Assembly (NCBI RefSeq): GCF_017305915.1
Contig: NZ_JAFKJN010000035.1
Location: 1-64,000, forward strand
Source: Reyranella sp.
GTDB lineage: Bacteria; Pseudomonadota; Alphaproteobacteria; Reyranellales; Reyranellaceae
DNA length: 64,000 nucleotides
Direction: 5' to 3'
The position numbers and the translations under genes are program-made. Below the pieces are notes generated by a model. It was not told the DNA's origin, searched no databases, and was given only the letters and a program-made list of their open reading frames with translations. How positions within the stretch are numbered: position 1 is the first letter of the stretch; each line of letters starts with the position of its first letter. Below, in pieces: positions 1 to 7,747 of this stretch.

Positions 1-122
1 TCGCCCGCCTCGGCGGATGGACCGGCTACTATGGCAAACCAGGACCAAAGGTCATGCGCATCGGCCTCGCCGACTTCCGCGCCATCAGATACGGCCATTC
101 CCTCCCACACAACGATGTGTGA
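1..122 (+). CDS. IS4-like transposase, C-terminal fragment (5' end outside window)
   Basis: Reading from base 3, the frame gives 39 residues starting ARLGGWTGYYGKPGP and ending at TGA 120-122. The pattern ARLGGW-x-G-x-x-G-x-PGP followed by a short hydrophobic tail is typical of the C-terminus of IS4-family (Tn5-like) transposases. Only the tail is visible, so the state of the element cannot be judged. It ends 29 bases from the iorA stop codon on the opposite strand, so the element's right end probably lies within about 122-151. Family assignment rests on a short stretch and is moderately sure. Confidence 0.6.
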   Translation, partial: ARLGGWTGYYGKPGPKVMRIGLADFRAIRYGHSLPHNDV

Positions 123-151
123 ATCCGAGAGCCATATGAATGGGGAGGGGT

Positions 152-2299
152 TCATGACGCCAGCACCCCGATCACCTTCGACCTCAGGCGCCAGACCAGC
201 CGGTCCCACCGGGTCGCGTTCTGGACGATGTCGGCCTTGTAGAAGGACGGGCAGAGCACGGCGGCGTCCGCCACCTCGCCGCACAGGCCGCAACCGACGC
301 AGCCGTTGTTGACGTGCGCCACCGGATCGCTGCGCAACGGATCGGGGCTGGGCTTGACCACCAGCGACGGGCAGCCCGACAGCCGGATGCAGGAGTGGTC
401 GCCGGTGCAGACCTCGTCGTCGACGCCGAAGCGCGTGCGCACCACGCGCTTGCCGGCCTTGAGGTCGGCGGCGATCTGCGGTCTTACACGGCGCTGCCGC
501 GCGAGCTGGCATTCGCCGTCGGCGACGATCACCTTCAGCCCCGGCTCGTCCGTGCGCATCGCCTCGCGCAGGGTCTTGAGCATGGTGCCGACATTGTAGG
601 TGCGGATGGTGCGCAGCCAGCCCACGCCCATCGCCTTCAGTGTCGCGGCGATGTCGGAGGTCGTCTGGCCGTCGCGGCGGTTGCCCGCGGTGTTGGGGAT
701 GAACTGCGCGCCGGTCGCCGAGGTGTAGCCGTTCTGCATGATGACCAGCACGCGGTCGCCACGATTGAACATCGACGAGGCCACGCCCGACAGCAGGCCG
801 TTGTGCCAGAAGCCGCCGTCGCCCATCACCGAGATGGTGCGCTTCTGCATCACCGGGGCCACCGCGCCCGCCGCGGCGAGCGACATGCCGAAGCCCAGGA
901 TCGAGTTGCCCAGGTTGAACGGCGCGAGCGTCGCGAAGGAATGGCAGCCGATGTCGCTCGAGACATGGACCTTGCCGACCTCGCGCTCGAGCAGCTTGAT
1001 CGCCGAGAAGACAGGCCGTTCGGGGCATCCGACACAGAAGCCCGGCGGCCGCAGCGGCAACGGCCCGCCCAGGATCTTCTGCGCCTCGGCGCGGCCGGCC
1101 TTCGCGGCCTCGAAGCGCTGGCGCGGGCCGTCGAGATCGATGTCGTTGGCGGCGCGGGCGAAGAACTTCAGCAGGCCGTCGGTCACCGCCTCGGCGGTGT
1201 ACTCGCCCGCCATCGGCAGGACGTCCTTGCCGTAGATCTTGGTGTCGATGTCGCGCTTGCGCAAAAGAGCGTGGATCGCCTGCTCGATATAATCGGGCGC
1301 GCCCTCCTCGACGATCAGCACGGCACGCTTGCCCTTGCAGAAATCGGCGATCTGGTCGGGCACCAGCGGGTGCGTCACGTTGAGGACCAGCATCGGCACC
1401 TTGCCCTCGACTTCGAGCCGGTCGAGGCCGCGCATCAGCACGTTGGTGATGCCGCCCTGTACGATGATGCCGAGGTCGGTGCGCTCGCCGGGCAGATGCT
1501 CGTTCAGGCCATGCTCGACGATGAAGCGCTCGGCGGCAGGCTGGCGGACCTCGACTTTGATCTTCTCATGCGCGTAGGTCGAGGGCGGATGGGAGATGCG
1601 GTCGTAGTTGTGCAGCGCCGGGTCGGCGAGGCGCCGGTTCCGCGACACCGCCGGCGCCTGGTTGTCCTTGGCGACGAACTCGCCGGTGACGTGGCAGGCG
1701 CGGATGCGCAGCTCCATCATCACCGGGGTGTTGGTCGCCTCGGAGAGCTCGAACGCCTTCTCGGTGCAGCGCACGATGGTCGGCAGCGAGGGCCGCGGGT
1801 CCATCAGCCAGACCGACGACTTCAGCGCATAGGCTTGCGTCCGCTCCTGGATGACCGAGGCGCCTTCGCCGTAATCCTCGCCGACCACGATCAGCGCGCC
1901 GCCGATCACGCCGGGCGAGGCCAGGTTGGAGAGTGCATCGGCCGCCACGTTGGTGCCGACGATCGACTTCCAGGTGACGCAGCCGCGCATCGGGTAGTTG
2001 ATCGAGGCGCCGAGCAGCGCCGCCGCAGAGGCCTCGTTGGTGCAGGTCTCGAGATGGACGCCGAGCTCGTCGAGCAGGTCCTGGCTTTCGACCAGCACAT
2101 CGACCAGATGCGAGACCGGCGCGCCCTGGTAGCCGCCGACATAAGCCACGCCCGACTGCAGGATCGCCTTGGTGACCGCCAGGATGCCCTCGCCGCGGAA
2201 CACCTCGCCGTCGCCGAGACGCAACGCCCGAACCTCCTCCTTGAACGAGCGTTCGGGATTGGTGCGCTGGGCGACAGGGACCTGCGGCTGGTCGAGCAT
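152..2299 (-). CDS. iorA: Indolepyruvate ferredoxin oxidoreductase, alpha subunit
   Basis: This cytoplasmic thiamine-diphosphate enzyme oxidatively decarboxylates aryl pyruvates to aryl acetyl-CoA and passes electrons to ferredoxin. The 715-residue protein has the TPP site GDGG at about 493-496 followed by IMQNGYTSATG at about 520, and a CVGCPER motif near 422. Cysteine clusters in the last 90 residues (C631, C637, C643 and C667-C670-C673-C683) fit two 4Fe-4S clusters. I chose the ATG at 2299 (MLDQPQ) because the 33 codons upstream translate a palindromic element. The usual partner iorB is not in the window; the downstream side is taken by a transposase fragment. Confidence 0.9.
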   Translation of the reverse strand: MLDQPQVPVAQRTNPERSFKEEVRALRLGDGEVFRGEGILAVTKAILQSGVAYVGGYQGAPVSHLVDVLVESQDLLDELGVHLETCTNEASAAALLGASINYPMRGCVTWKSIVGTNVAADALSNLASPGVIGGALIVVGEDYGEGASVIQERTQAYALKSSVWLMDPRPSLPTIVRCTEKAFELSEATNTPVMMELRIRACHVTGEFVAKDNQAPAVSRNRRLADPALHNYDRISHPPSTYAHEKIKVEVRQPAAERFIVEHGLNEHLPGERTDLGIIVQGGITNVLMRGLDRLEVEGKVPMLVLNVTHPLVPDQIADFCKGKRAVLIVEEGAPDYIEQAIHALLRKRDIDTKIYGKDVLPMAGEYTAEAVTDGLLKFFARAANDIDLDGPRQRFEAAKAGRAEAQKILGGPLPLRPPGFCVGCPERPVFSAIKLLEREVGKVHVSSDIGCHSFATLAPFNLGNSILGFGMSLAAAGAVAPVMQKRTISVMGDGGFWHNGLLSGVASSMFNRGDRVLVIMQNGYTSATGAQFIPNTAGNRRDGQTTSDIAATLKAMGVGWLRTIRTYNVGTMLKTLREAMRTDEPGLKVIVADGECQLARQRRVRPQIAADLKAGKRVVRTRFGVDDEVCTGDHSCIRLSGCPSLVVKPSPDPLRSDPVAHVNNGCVGCGLCGEVADAAVLCPSFYKADIVQNATRWDRLVWRLRSKVIGVLAS

Positions 2300-2332
2300 G
2301 GCGGGACTATATAGCAGAAGAAGGAAGCCCTT

Positions 2333-2474
2333 CCTCCCCTTCGCGGTGTCCGCGAAGGGGAGGTGCCCGCTCATAGCGGGCGGAGGGGTCATGAGCACCA
2401 GTCGCGACGCTCATGACCCCATCGCCCGCGTAAAACGCGGGCACTTCCCCTTTGCGGACTCCGCAAAGGGGAAG
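2333..2474. repeat. Multi-hairpin palindromic intergenic element A
   Basis: Five consecutive hairpins fill the gap between iorA and the DTW gene. They are a 14-bp stem (2333-2346 with 2350-2363), a 7-bp stem (2365-2371 with 2375-2381), a central 12-bp stem (GGGGTCATGAGC 2385-2396 with 2409-2420), an 8-bp stem (2424-2431 with 2435-2442) and a 14-bp stem (2444-2457 with 2461-2474). The order and sizes are mirror-symmetric. The element at about 16470-16600 has the same plan and the same GGGGTCAT core. Confidence 0.85.
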
Positions 2475-2478
2475 ACGG

Positions 2479-3072
2479 CTAACGCCGTCTGCGATAGTCC
2501 CGTTTGCTGTCCCGGATGCCGGCCGCGCGGGCCTTGGCGAGCAGCTCTCGGAACGGCGCCAGCAGCGCCTCCCGCACCGCACCATCGCCCTCCAGCGCGG
2601 CCAATGCGAGGCCCACCGCCTCCAGGGTCGAGACGGCGTCCGGCCGCGCCTCGCGGCGCAGGTCGCCGTAGAGCGACGGGCCGTCGGGCACGACCACGAA
2701 ACGGCGCAGCCTGGTCAGCCAGGCGTTGCGCCACCACAGCGCCTTGGCCTGCGCCCAGTTGCCGTCGAGCGCCACGATGCCCTTCACTCCCGTACGCGCG
2801 CCCATCTGGTCGGCCAGCGGCTCGCCCTTGCGGTCGAGCGCGACCAGCGCGCCCTTCTCCTTCACCGCATGCGCCGAGCCGAGATAAAGGACGCCCCAGT
2901 CCTTCGCCTCGGCCGGCTCGCCCAAGGCATGGCCGAGATTGCGCCACGACAGGCCGACCGTGAGCTTGGCGTGATCCAAGGTCGCACAGATGAGCTTCGC
3001 GGTGCCCAGCACGCGATCCTGCTCCTGCGGGTGCTGCAGGATCAGCACGGCGACTTTGTTGTCGACGGACAT
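2479..3072 (-). CDS. DTW domain-containing protein (putative tRNA-uridine aminocarboxypropyltransferase)
   Basis: The 197-residue protein resembles the DTW-domain family, whose characterised members (TapT/YfiP type) add an aminocarboxypropyl group from SAM to a uridine in tRNA. Visible landmarks are LILQHPQEQDRVLGTAKLI near the N-terminus, LDGNWAQAK in the middle, and a conserved STLEA helix with basic residues near the C-terminus. The family signature is normally D-x-T-W; here it is D-G-N-W, so the threonine is replaced. The start ATG at 3072 excludes upstream codons that read through a palindromic repeat. Its stop lies 5 bases from element A. Confidence 0.7.
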   Translation of the reverse strand: MSVDNKVAVLILQHPQEQDRVLGTAKLICATLDHAKLTVGLSWRNLGHALGEPAEAKDWGVLYLGSAHAVKEKGALVALDRKGEPLADQMGARTGVKGIVALDGNWAQAKALWWRNAWLTRLRRFVVVPDGPSLYGDLRREARPDAVSTLEAVGLALAALEGDGAVREALLAPFRELLAKARAAGIRDSKRDYRRRR

Positions 3073-3090
3073 GAGGACCGTATAGCCCGT

Positions 3091-3188
3091 CCGTCGTCTC
3101 GACCGAAGCCCCGCGCAGCGGGGCGAAGTGGAGAGACCTCGTCTGACAAAGACAAGGTCTCTCCGCTCGCCTTCGGTCGAGACGGCGG
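3091..3188. repeat. Nested inverted-repeat element D
   Basis: An 18-bp outer arm (3091-3108) pairs with 3171-3188 with one mismatch (TCGACCGAAG type sequence). Inside are a GC hairpin (3108-3114 with 3118-3124) and a 10-bp stem GGAGAGACCT (3130-3139 with 3155-3164). It occupies the divergent gap between the DTW gene and the duplicated-domain gene, so it overlaps the place where both promoters should be. Confidence 0.75.
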
Positions 3189-3202
3189 GTAGGGTCGCCG
3201 CC

Positions 3203-3988
3203 GTGCCCGTCGCCGTCCTCACCATCGACAGCGCCACCAAGCTGCCGCCCGAGGCCGATGGCGCGGTCGTCGTCACCGGCAGCCATGGCGCGGTCTACGC
3301 CGCCTATCTGTCGGCCAAGGCCGGCGTGCGCGGCGCCATCCATCACGATGCCGGGATTGGCTTGCAGGAAGCAGGCGTCGGCGGGCTCGCCTATGCCGAG
3401 ACGCTCGGCCTCGCCATGGCCGCGATCGCCACCGAGAGCGCGCGCATCGGCGATGCGGCCGATCTCCTCGCGCGCGGCGTGATCAGCCGCGCCAATGTCC
3501 CGGCCGCGACGTGCGGAATCGTGGCCGGCATGACGTGCCGCGAGGCGGTCGAACGATTGAAGCAGGCCCCGTGGCCGCACAGCGCACCGCCGCCGCAAGC
3601 CGAGGGCCGCTACGAGGTCGACGGCATCCTGTGTCTCGATTCAGCCTCGATGCTGGGACCGGACGACCACGACCGCGTCGCCGCCACCGGCAGCCACGGC
3701 GCGCTGATCGCCGGCACCACGACGGCGCCGATGCGGCCGCGGCTGATCCTGTTCAACGACGCCGGCCCCGGCATCGAGCGCGCCGGCATCCAGGGCCTCG
3801 CCGTGCTGGAGCAGGCCGGCGTTGCCGCCGTCGCCGTGGCGGCGCGCTCAGCCCGCATCGGCGACGGCCGCTCGACTTTGCAGGACGGAACGATCTCTGC
3901 GGTCAATCGCCCCGCCTCCGGGCTGGGCGCGCGTGTGGACGACCCAGCCCTTGAATTGGCCCGTAGGGTGGCCGAAAAGGCTCCCTAG
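3203..3988 (+). CDS. Unknown protein with two internal repeats (TGSHG...SARIGD)
   Basis: I do not recognise a named family. The 261-residue product is an internal duplication: residues about 5-98 and 142-235 each contain DSA, TGSHGA, a DAG-x-G motif, G-x-x-GLA, SARIGD and a final IS-x-x-N. The repeated glycine, aspartate and serine motifs look like a ligand-binding fold, with one active site per repeat or one between repeats. GTG 3203 is chosen as start because the frame upstream translates element D. It is followed 24 bases later by a biotinyl carrier gene, suggesting co-transcription. Soluble, with no signal peptide visible. Confidence 0.75.
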   Translation: MPVAVLTIDSATKLPPEADGAVVVTGSHGAVYAAYLSAKAGVRGAIHHDAGIGLQEAGVGGLAYAETLGLAMAAIATESARIGDAADLLARGVISRANVPAATCGIVAGMTCREAVERLKQAPWPHSAPPPQAEGRYEVDGILCLDSASMLGPDDHDRVAATGSHGALIAGTTTAPMRPRLILFNDAGPGIERAGIQGLAVLEQAGVAAVAVAARSARIGDGRSTLQDGTISAVNRPASGLGARVDDPALELARRVAEKAP

Positions 3989-4012
3989 TCACGCGCGGGA
4001 GAGAGTCGAGGC

Positions 4013-4234
4013 ATGGCCGTCGTCAACGTAAAGTCGGAGATCGCCGGCAATGTCTGGAAGATCCAGCTCAAGCCCGGCGACAAGGTCGAGGCTGAAGGCG
4101 AGATCATGATCCTGGAATCGATGAAGATGGAGATTCCGGTTCTGTCGCCCAAGGCCGGCACCATCAAGGAAATCAGGGTCAACGAGGGCGAGGCGATCGC
4201 CGAGGGCCAGCTCGTCGCCGTGATCGATGGCTAG
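4013..4234 (+). CDS. Small biotinyl/lipoyl carrier protein
   Basis: A 73-residue single-domain biotinyl carrier with the ESMKME biotinylation motif near residue 41; the lysine would carry biotin. The domain starts VKSEIAGNVWKI and ends with a second half-barrel strand, so it is a complete domain with no linker. Stand-alone carriers of this size usually serve acyl-CoA or other biotin-dependent carboxylases, but no carboxylase or transferase subunit lies next to it. The stop codon overlaps the start of the next gene by 8 bases (ATGGCTAG), so translation is probably coupled. Confidence 0.85.
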   Translation: MAVVNVKSEIAGNVWKIQLKPGDKVEAEGEIMILESMKMEIPVLSPKAGTIKEIRVNEGEAIAEGQLVAVIDG

Positions 4235-5282
4235 CAACGTCGCCGTCGAGGTCGCCCGCCTCTGGGCGCCCGACAACCTGAGGAAATCGGCGCCGGGCAT
4301 CCTGCTCTGCTGCGCCATCGCCGCGATCGCCTTCGTGGCCAACGCCAACGGCTGGATGAAGTTCGGCCGGGTCATGATCCCGCCGCTGATCGTCACCCTG
4401 GTCATCGGCATGTGCCTGCAGCCCCTGTCGGCCAAGGCGGTCCTGAAGCCCGGCCTCGAGTTCGCCGGCCGCACCCTGTTGCGCATCGGCGTCGCGCTCT
4501 ACGGCGCGCAGCTCACCCTGGGGCAGCTCGTCGATGGCGGCGCGCTGCCGGTGGTGATCGCGATCGCTGCGGTCGGCTGCACCATCGTGTTCGGCGCGGT
4601 CGTTGCCCGCGCGTTCGGGTTGACCCGCGACTTCGGCTTCCTGACCGGCTGCGCCACCGGCGTCTGCGGCGCCGCCGCGGCGATGGCCACGTCGGCGGTG
4701 CTGCCGCGCCACGCCAATTCCGACCGCGACCTCGCCTTCGCGGTGATGGGCGTCAACTTCATCAGCACCATCACGATGGTGATCTATCCGACGCTGCACA
4801 CCGCGCTCGGCTATTCGAACTTCGAGATGGGCGTGTTCCTGGGCGGCGCCATCCATGACGTGGCGCAGGTCGCGGGCGCCGGCGAGACGCTGGGCAAGGA
4901 CGTGCTGGCCGTCGCCCTCATCACCAAGCTGCTGCGCGTCGCCTGCCTGCTGCCGGCGGTGACCGTGATCGCCTGGTGGGTCGCCCGCGGCGGCGAGAAG
5001 GCCGGCGACGCCCGGCCGGCGCCGCCGGTGTTCCTGTTCGGCTTCCTGCTGCTGGCGCTGGTCAACTCGGTCGGACTGGTGCCGCCGGAGGTCCGGGTGG
5101 CGCTGGCGCAGGTCTCGTCGTTCCTGATCATCACGGCGATCGCCGCGCTCGGCATCAAGACGTCGTTGCTGGCGCTGGTCCGCATCGGCATGGGCCCGGT
5201 GATGCTGCTGATCGTCCAGACGATCTTCATCGGGCTGCTGGTCGCCGGCCTGATCTACGGCCTGCAGGGCGTGATCGCCTGA
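4227..5282 (+). CDS. YeiH/YadS-family putative sulfate exporter (UPF0324)
   Basis: The 351-residue inner-membrane protein has about ten hydrophobic segments. It carries family landmarks such as LRIGVALYGAQLTL near residue 90, ATGVCGAAAAMATSAVL in the middle and GGAIHDVAQVAGAG at about 207-220. Members are annotated as sulfate or anion exporters on limited evidence. It overlaps the biotinyl carrier gene upstream, an unusual partner, and its TGA overlaps the first codon of the EamA transporter downstream. Membership in the family is clear; the substrate is not. Confidence 0.85.
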   Translation: MASNVAVEVARLWAPDNLRKSAPGILLCCAIAAIAFVANANGWMKFGRVMIPPLIVTLVIGMCLQPLSAKAVLKPGLEFAGRTLLRIGVALYGAQLTLGQLVDGGALPVVIAIAAVGCTIVFGAVVARAFGLTRDFGFLTGCATGVCGAAAAMATSAVLPRHANSDRDLAFAVMGVNFISTITMVIYPTLHTALGYSNFEMGVFLGGAIHDVAQVAGAGETLGKDVLAVALITKLLRVACLLPAVTVIAWWVARGGEKAGDARPAPPVFLFGFLLLALVNSVGLVPPEVRVALAQVSSFLIITAIAALGIKTSLLALVRIGMGPVMLLIVQTIFIGLLVAGLIYGLQGVIA

Positions 5283-6115
5283 CCCTCTGGCACGTCGCCG
5301 CGGCGCTGCTCAGCGCCGTCCTGCACGCCGGATGGAACGCGGCGGTCAAGGCGCATCCCAAGCCGGCCGAAGTCATGACCGCGCAGATGGTCATGAGCGC
5401 CCTCATCGGTTTGCCGGCGCTGTTGTGGACCGGCCTGCCCGACGCCGCGGCGTGGCCGTGGATCGTCGGCTCGACCAGCATCAACCTGGTGATCGTGACG
5501 GCGCTGTTGCGCGCCTACGGCCTGATCGGCTTCGGCACCGCCTATCCGGTGGTGCGGGCGCTGTCGGTGATGCTGGTGACGCCGGCCGCGATCCTGCTGT
5601 CGGGCGAGCTGCTGAGCCTGTGGGGCCTGCTGGGCATCGGCCTGATCGTGGCCTCGCTGCTGCTGCTGGCTATCGGCAACACCGGTCCCGCGGCCGTGCC
5701 GCGCGCCGCCCTGCAGTGGATGGCGCTCGCCGGCCTCGCGACCGCGGGCTACGTGCTGTGCGACGCGCAGGGCGTCCGCCGCGCCGGCTCGCCGCTCGCC
5801 TACGGCTTCGTGGTGTCGGCCACCAACGCGCTGGCGATGTTCGTCGTCCAGGGCCTCGCCGCCCGCGGCTGGCGCAGCGTCGTCACCCACGCCGGCATCG
5901 CCGTGCCGATCGCGGTGGCCTCGACCGTCTCGTACCTGCTGATCCTGTGGGTCTGGGCGCATGCGCCCGTCGCGCCGGCCTCGGCGCTGCGCGACACCAG
6001 CTCGATCTTTGCCATCGTCATCGCGGTGGTCTTCCTGCGCGAGCCCTTCACCATGCTGCGCCTGCTCGCGATCCTGCTCTCCGCGGCGGCGGTGCCGCTG
6101 CTGCGGCTAGCTTAG
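5279..6115 (+). CDS. EamA/DMT-family transporter
   Basis: About 278 residues with ten hydrophobic helices arranged as two EamA repeats; the end of the second repeat reads SSIFAIVIAVVFLREPFT, typical of drug/metabolite transporters. The first helix (LWHVAAALLSAVLHAGWNA) needs a start before 5300, and no ATG, GTG or TTG fits. The CTG at 5279-5281 overlaps the preceding TGA (CTGA) and is the only start that keeps this helix, so I propose a CTG start coupled to the upstream gene. The substrate is unknown. Confidence 0.75.
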   Translation: MTLWHVAAALLSAVLHAGWNAAVKAHPKPAEVMTAQMVMSALIGLPALLWTGLPDAAAWPWIVGSTSINLVIVTALLRAYGLIGFGTAYPVVRALSVMLVTPAAILLSGELLSLWGLLGIGLIVASLLLLAIGNTGPAAVPRAALQWMALAGLATAGYVLCDAQGVRRAGSPLAYGFVVSATNALAMFVVQGLAARGWRSVVTHAGIAVPIAVASTVSYLLILWVWAHAPVAPASALRDTSSIFAIVIAVVFLREPFTMLRLLAILLSAAAVPLLRLA

Positions 6116-6120
6116 GGCGT

Positions 6121-6204
6121 CATGCTCTTCCTCATCCGGACCGCGTGCATCCTGCGCGCTCACGAGCAAGGGCGAGCGAGGCGCTCGCGGTCCGGAAGAG
6201 CATG
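6121..6204. terminator. Long hairpin between convergent genes (element E)
   Basis: CATGCTCTT (6121-6129) pairs with 6196-6204, and CCGGACCGCG (6136-6145) pairs with 6186-6195, leaving a 6-base bulge and a 40-base loop. It lies 6 bases after the EamA transporter stop and 15 bases before the stop of the convergent Bug gene. It may serve as a two-way terminator, although it has no U-rich tract and may instead be a palindromic repeat. Confidence 0.5.
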
Positions 6205-6218
6205 AAGCGCTGCCGGCA

Positions 6219-7208
6219 TCAGGTGCCGGGCTTGGTGCTGGTGGCCTTCACCACCTCGGCCCAGGTCGCCATGTCCTTGGCCATGAAGGCCGCGAACTCC
6301 GCCGGCGTCAGCGGATCGGCGAGGGTCGCGCGGTCCTCGAACTGCTTCAGGATCGCAGGATCGCGCATCAGCGCCACCAGGTCGGCGTTGACCTTGTTGA
6401 CGATCTCGTCGGGCGTCTTGAGCGGCGCCACCAGGCCGGACCAGCCGGCCGAATCGTAGCCGGGTACGGTGTCGCCGATCGGCGGCACCTTCTCGAGGCC
6501 CGGCGCGCGGCGCGCCGTCGTCACGCCCAGCGCCTTGATGCGGCCGTCGTTGATCGCGCTCAGCGCCGAGGCGGTCGAGTCCATCATCAGCTTCACGTGC
6601 CCACCCAGCAGGTCGGCCATCGCCGGACCCGAGCCCTTGTAGGGGACGTGCACGATGTCGATCCTGGTCATCAGCTTGAACAGCTCCATGCTGAGATGCT
6701 GCGCCGTGCCGGGACCGGCCGAAGCGTAGGAGTGCGTGCCCGGCGACTGGCGCGCCAGCTCGATCAGCTCGGCGATCGTGTTCGCCGGGAAGCTCGGATG
6801 GGCCGTGATCACCAGCGGCCCCTTGATGATGTTGGTGACCGGCTTGAAGTCGACCAGCGGCTTGTAGGGCAGGTCGGGATAGAGGCTGGGATTGACCCCG
6901 AAGGTGCCGCTGGTCGCGATCAGGAAAGTGTAGCCGTCGGGCGCCGCGGCCTTGCCGGCCTCGACGCCGGGGATGCCGCCGCCACCGCCCTTGTTGTCGA
7001 CCACGACCTGCTGCTTCCACTTCTCGGTCAGTTTCTCCGCCATCAGGCGGGCGAAGATGTCGGCCGCCTGCCCGGGCGGGAACGGCACGATGAAGCGCAC
7101 GGTCTTGGTTGGCCACGGGCCTTGCGCCCGCGCGACCCGTTGCGTCCGCGCGACCAGCGGTGCGGCGAGGCCGAGCGCCAGGACGGCGCGGCGCGTTGCG
7201 ACGGTCAT
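6219..7208 (-). CDS. Tripartite tricarboxylate transporter substrate-binding protein (Bug/TctC family)
   Basis: The 329-residue periplasmic binding protein has an N-terminal export signal (basic TRR, a short hydrophobic stretch, cleavage near AQG). Family landmarks are VRFIVPFPPGQAADIFAR, VVDNKGGGGGIPG and VPYKGSGPAMADLLGGHVKLM. Bug proteins bind carboxylates for TctAB transporters or act as orphan sensors. No tctA or tctB is present nearby, so this is an orphan receptor here. It is divergent from the GNAT gene with a 44-base gap, and ATG 7208 is preceded on its strand by a GGGGAGGAA ribosome-binding site. Confidence 0.93.
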   Translation of the reverse strand: MTVATRRAVLALGLAAPLVARTQRVARAQGPWPTKTVRFIVPFPPGQAADIFARLMAEKLTEKWKQQVVVDNKGGGGGIPGVEAGKAAAPDGYTFLIATSGTFGVNPSLYPDLPYKPLVDFKPVTNIIKGPLVITAHPSFPANTIAELIELARQSPGTHSYASAGPGTAQHLSMELFKLMTRIDIVHVPYKGSGPAMADLLGGHVKLMMDSTASALSAINDGRIKALGVTTARRAPGLEKVPPIGDTVPGYDSAGWSGLVAPLKTPDEIVNKVNADLVALMRDPAILKQFEDRATLADPLTPAEFAAFMAKDMATWAEVVKATSTKPGT

Positions 7209-7252
7209 TGTTTCCTCCCCGATGTTTGCCGCCGACAGGCTACACTACGGCC

Positions 7253-7747
7253 ATGACGACGCCCGTAGAAATCGCCGCGCCACGGAACGACGCCGACCTC
7301 GAGGCAATCAAGATGCTGTTCCGCGAGTATGCCGAGTCGCTCGGCTTCTCGCTGGCCTATCAGGATTTCGAGAAGGAGCTCGCCGACTTCCCCGGCAAGT
7401 ACGCCGCCCCCGAGGGCGCGCTGCTGCTGGCGACCGCCGGCGGCGAGGCCGCCGGCACGGTCGCGCTGCGCAGGCTCGATGCCGGCGTCTGCGAGATGAA
7501 GCGGCTGTACGTGAAACCGGCCTTCCGCGGCTGGCGCACGATCGATGGCCGCTCGATCGGCCGCGCGCTCGCCGAGGACATCGTCGCCATCGGGCGGGAA
7601 CGTGGCTATCAGCGTCTCAGGCTGGACACAATCACCGGCAAAATGCGTCAGGCCTTGACGCTTTATCGCTCGATGGGCTTCGTCGAGATTCCGCCCTACT
7701 ACGCGAGCCCCATCCCCGACACCGCCTACTTGGAGCTGGTTTTGTGA
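7253..7747 (+). CDS. GNAT family N-acetyltransferase
   Basis: 164 residues with a GNAT fold: EMKRLYVKPAFRGW gives strand beta4 with the acetyl-CoA loop, followed by the helix IGRALAEDIVAIGRERGYQRLRLDT and a C-terminal LYRSMGFVEIPPYY. The pyrophosphate loop, usually R-G-x-G-x-G/A, is altered to FRGWRTIDGRSIG, longer than normal. Its stop overlaps the next start by GTGA, so it is translationally coupled to the MaoC-like gene. Substrate unknown. Confidence 0.85.
   Translation: MTTPVEIAAPRNDADLEAIKMLFREYAESLGFSLAYQDFEKELADFPGKYAAPEGALLLATAGGEAAGTVALRRLDAGVCEMKRLYVKPAFRGWRTIDGRSIGRALAEDIVAIGRERGYQRLRLDTITGKMRQALTLYRSMGFVEIPPYYASPIPDTAYLELVL

Noticed and set aside
314..2314. Long open frame (666 codons) antisense to iorA
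   Set aside because: Composition is Arg/Ala/His-rich without motifs; it is the usual shadow of a GC-rich gene.
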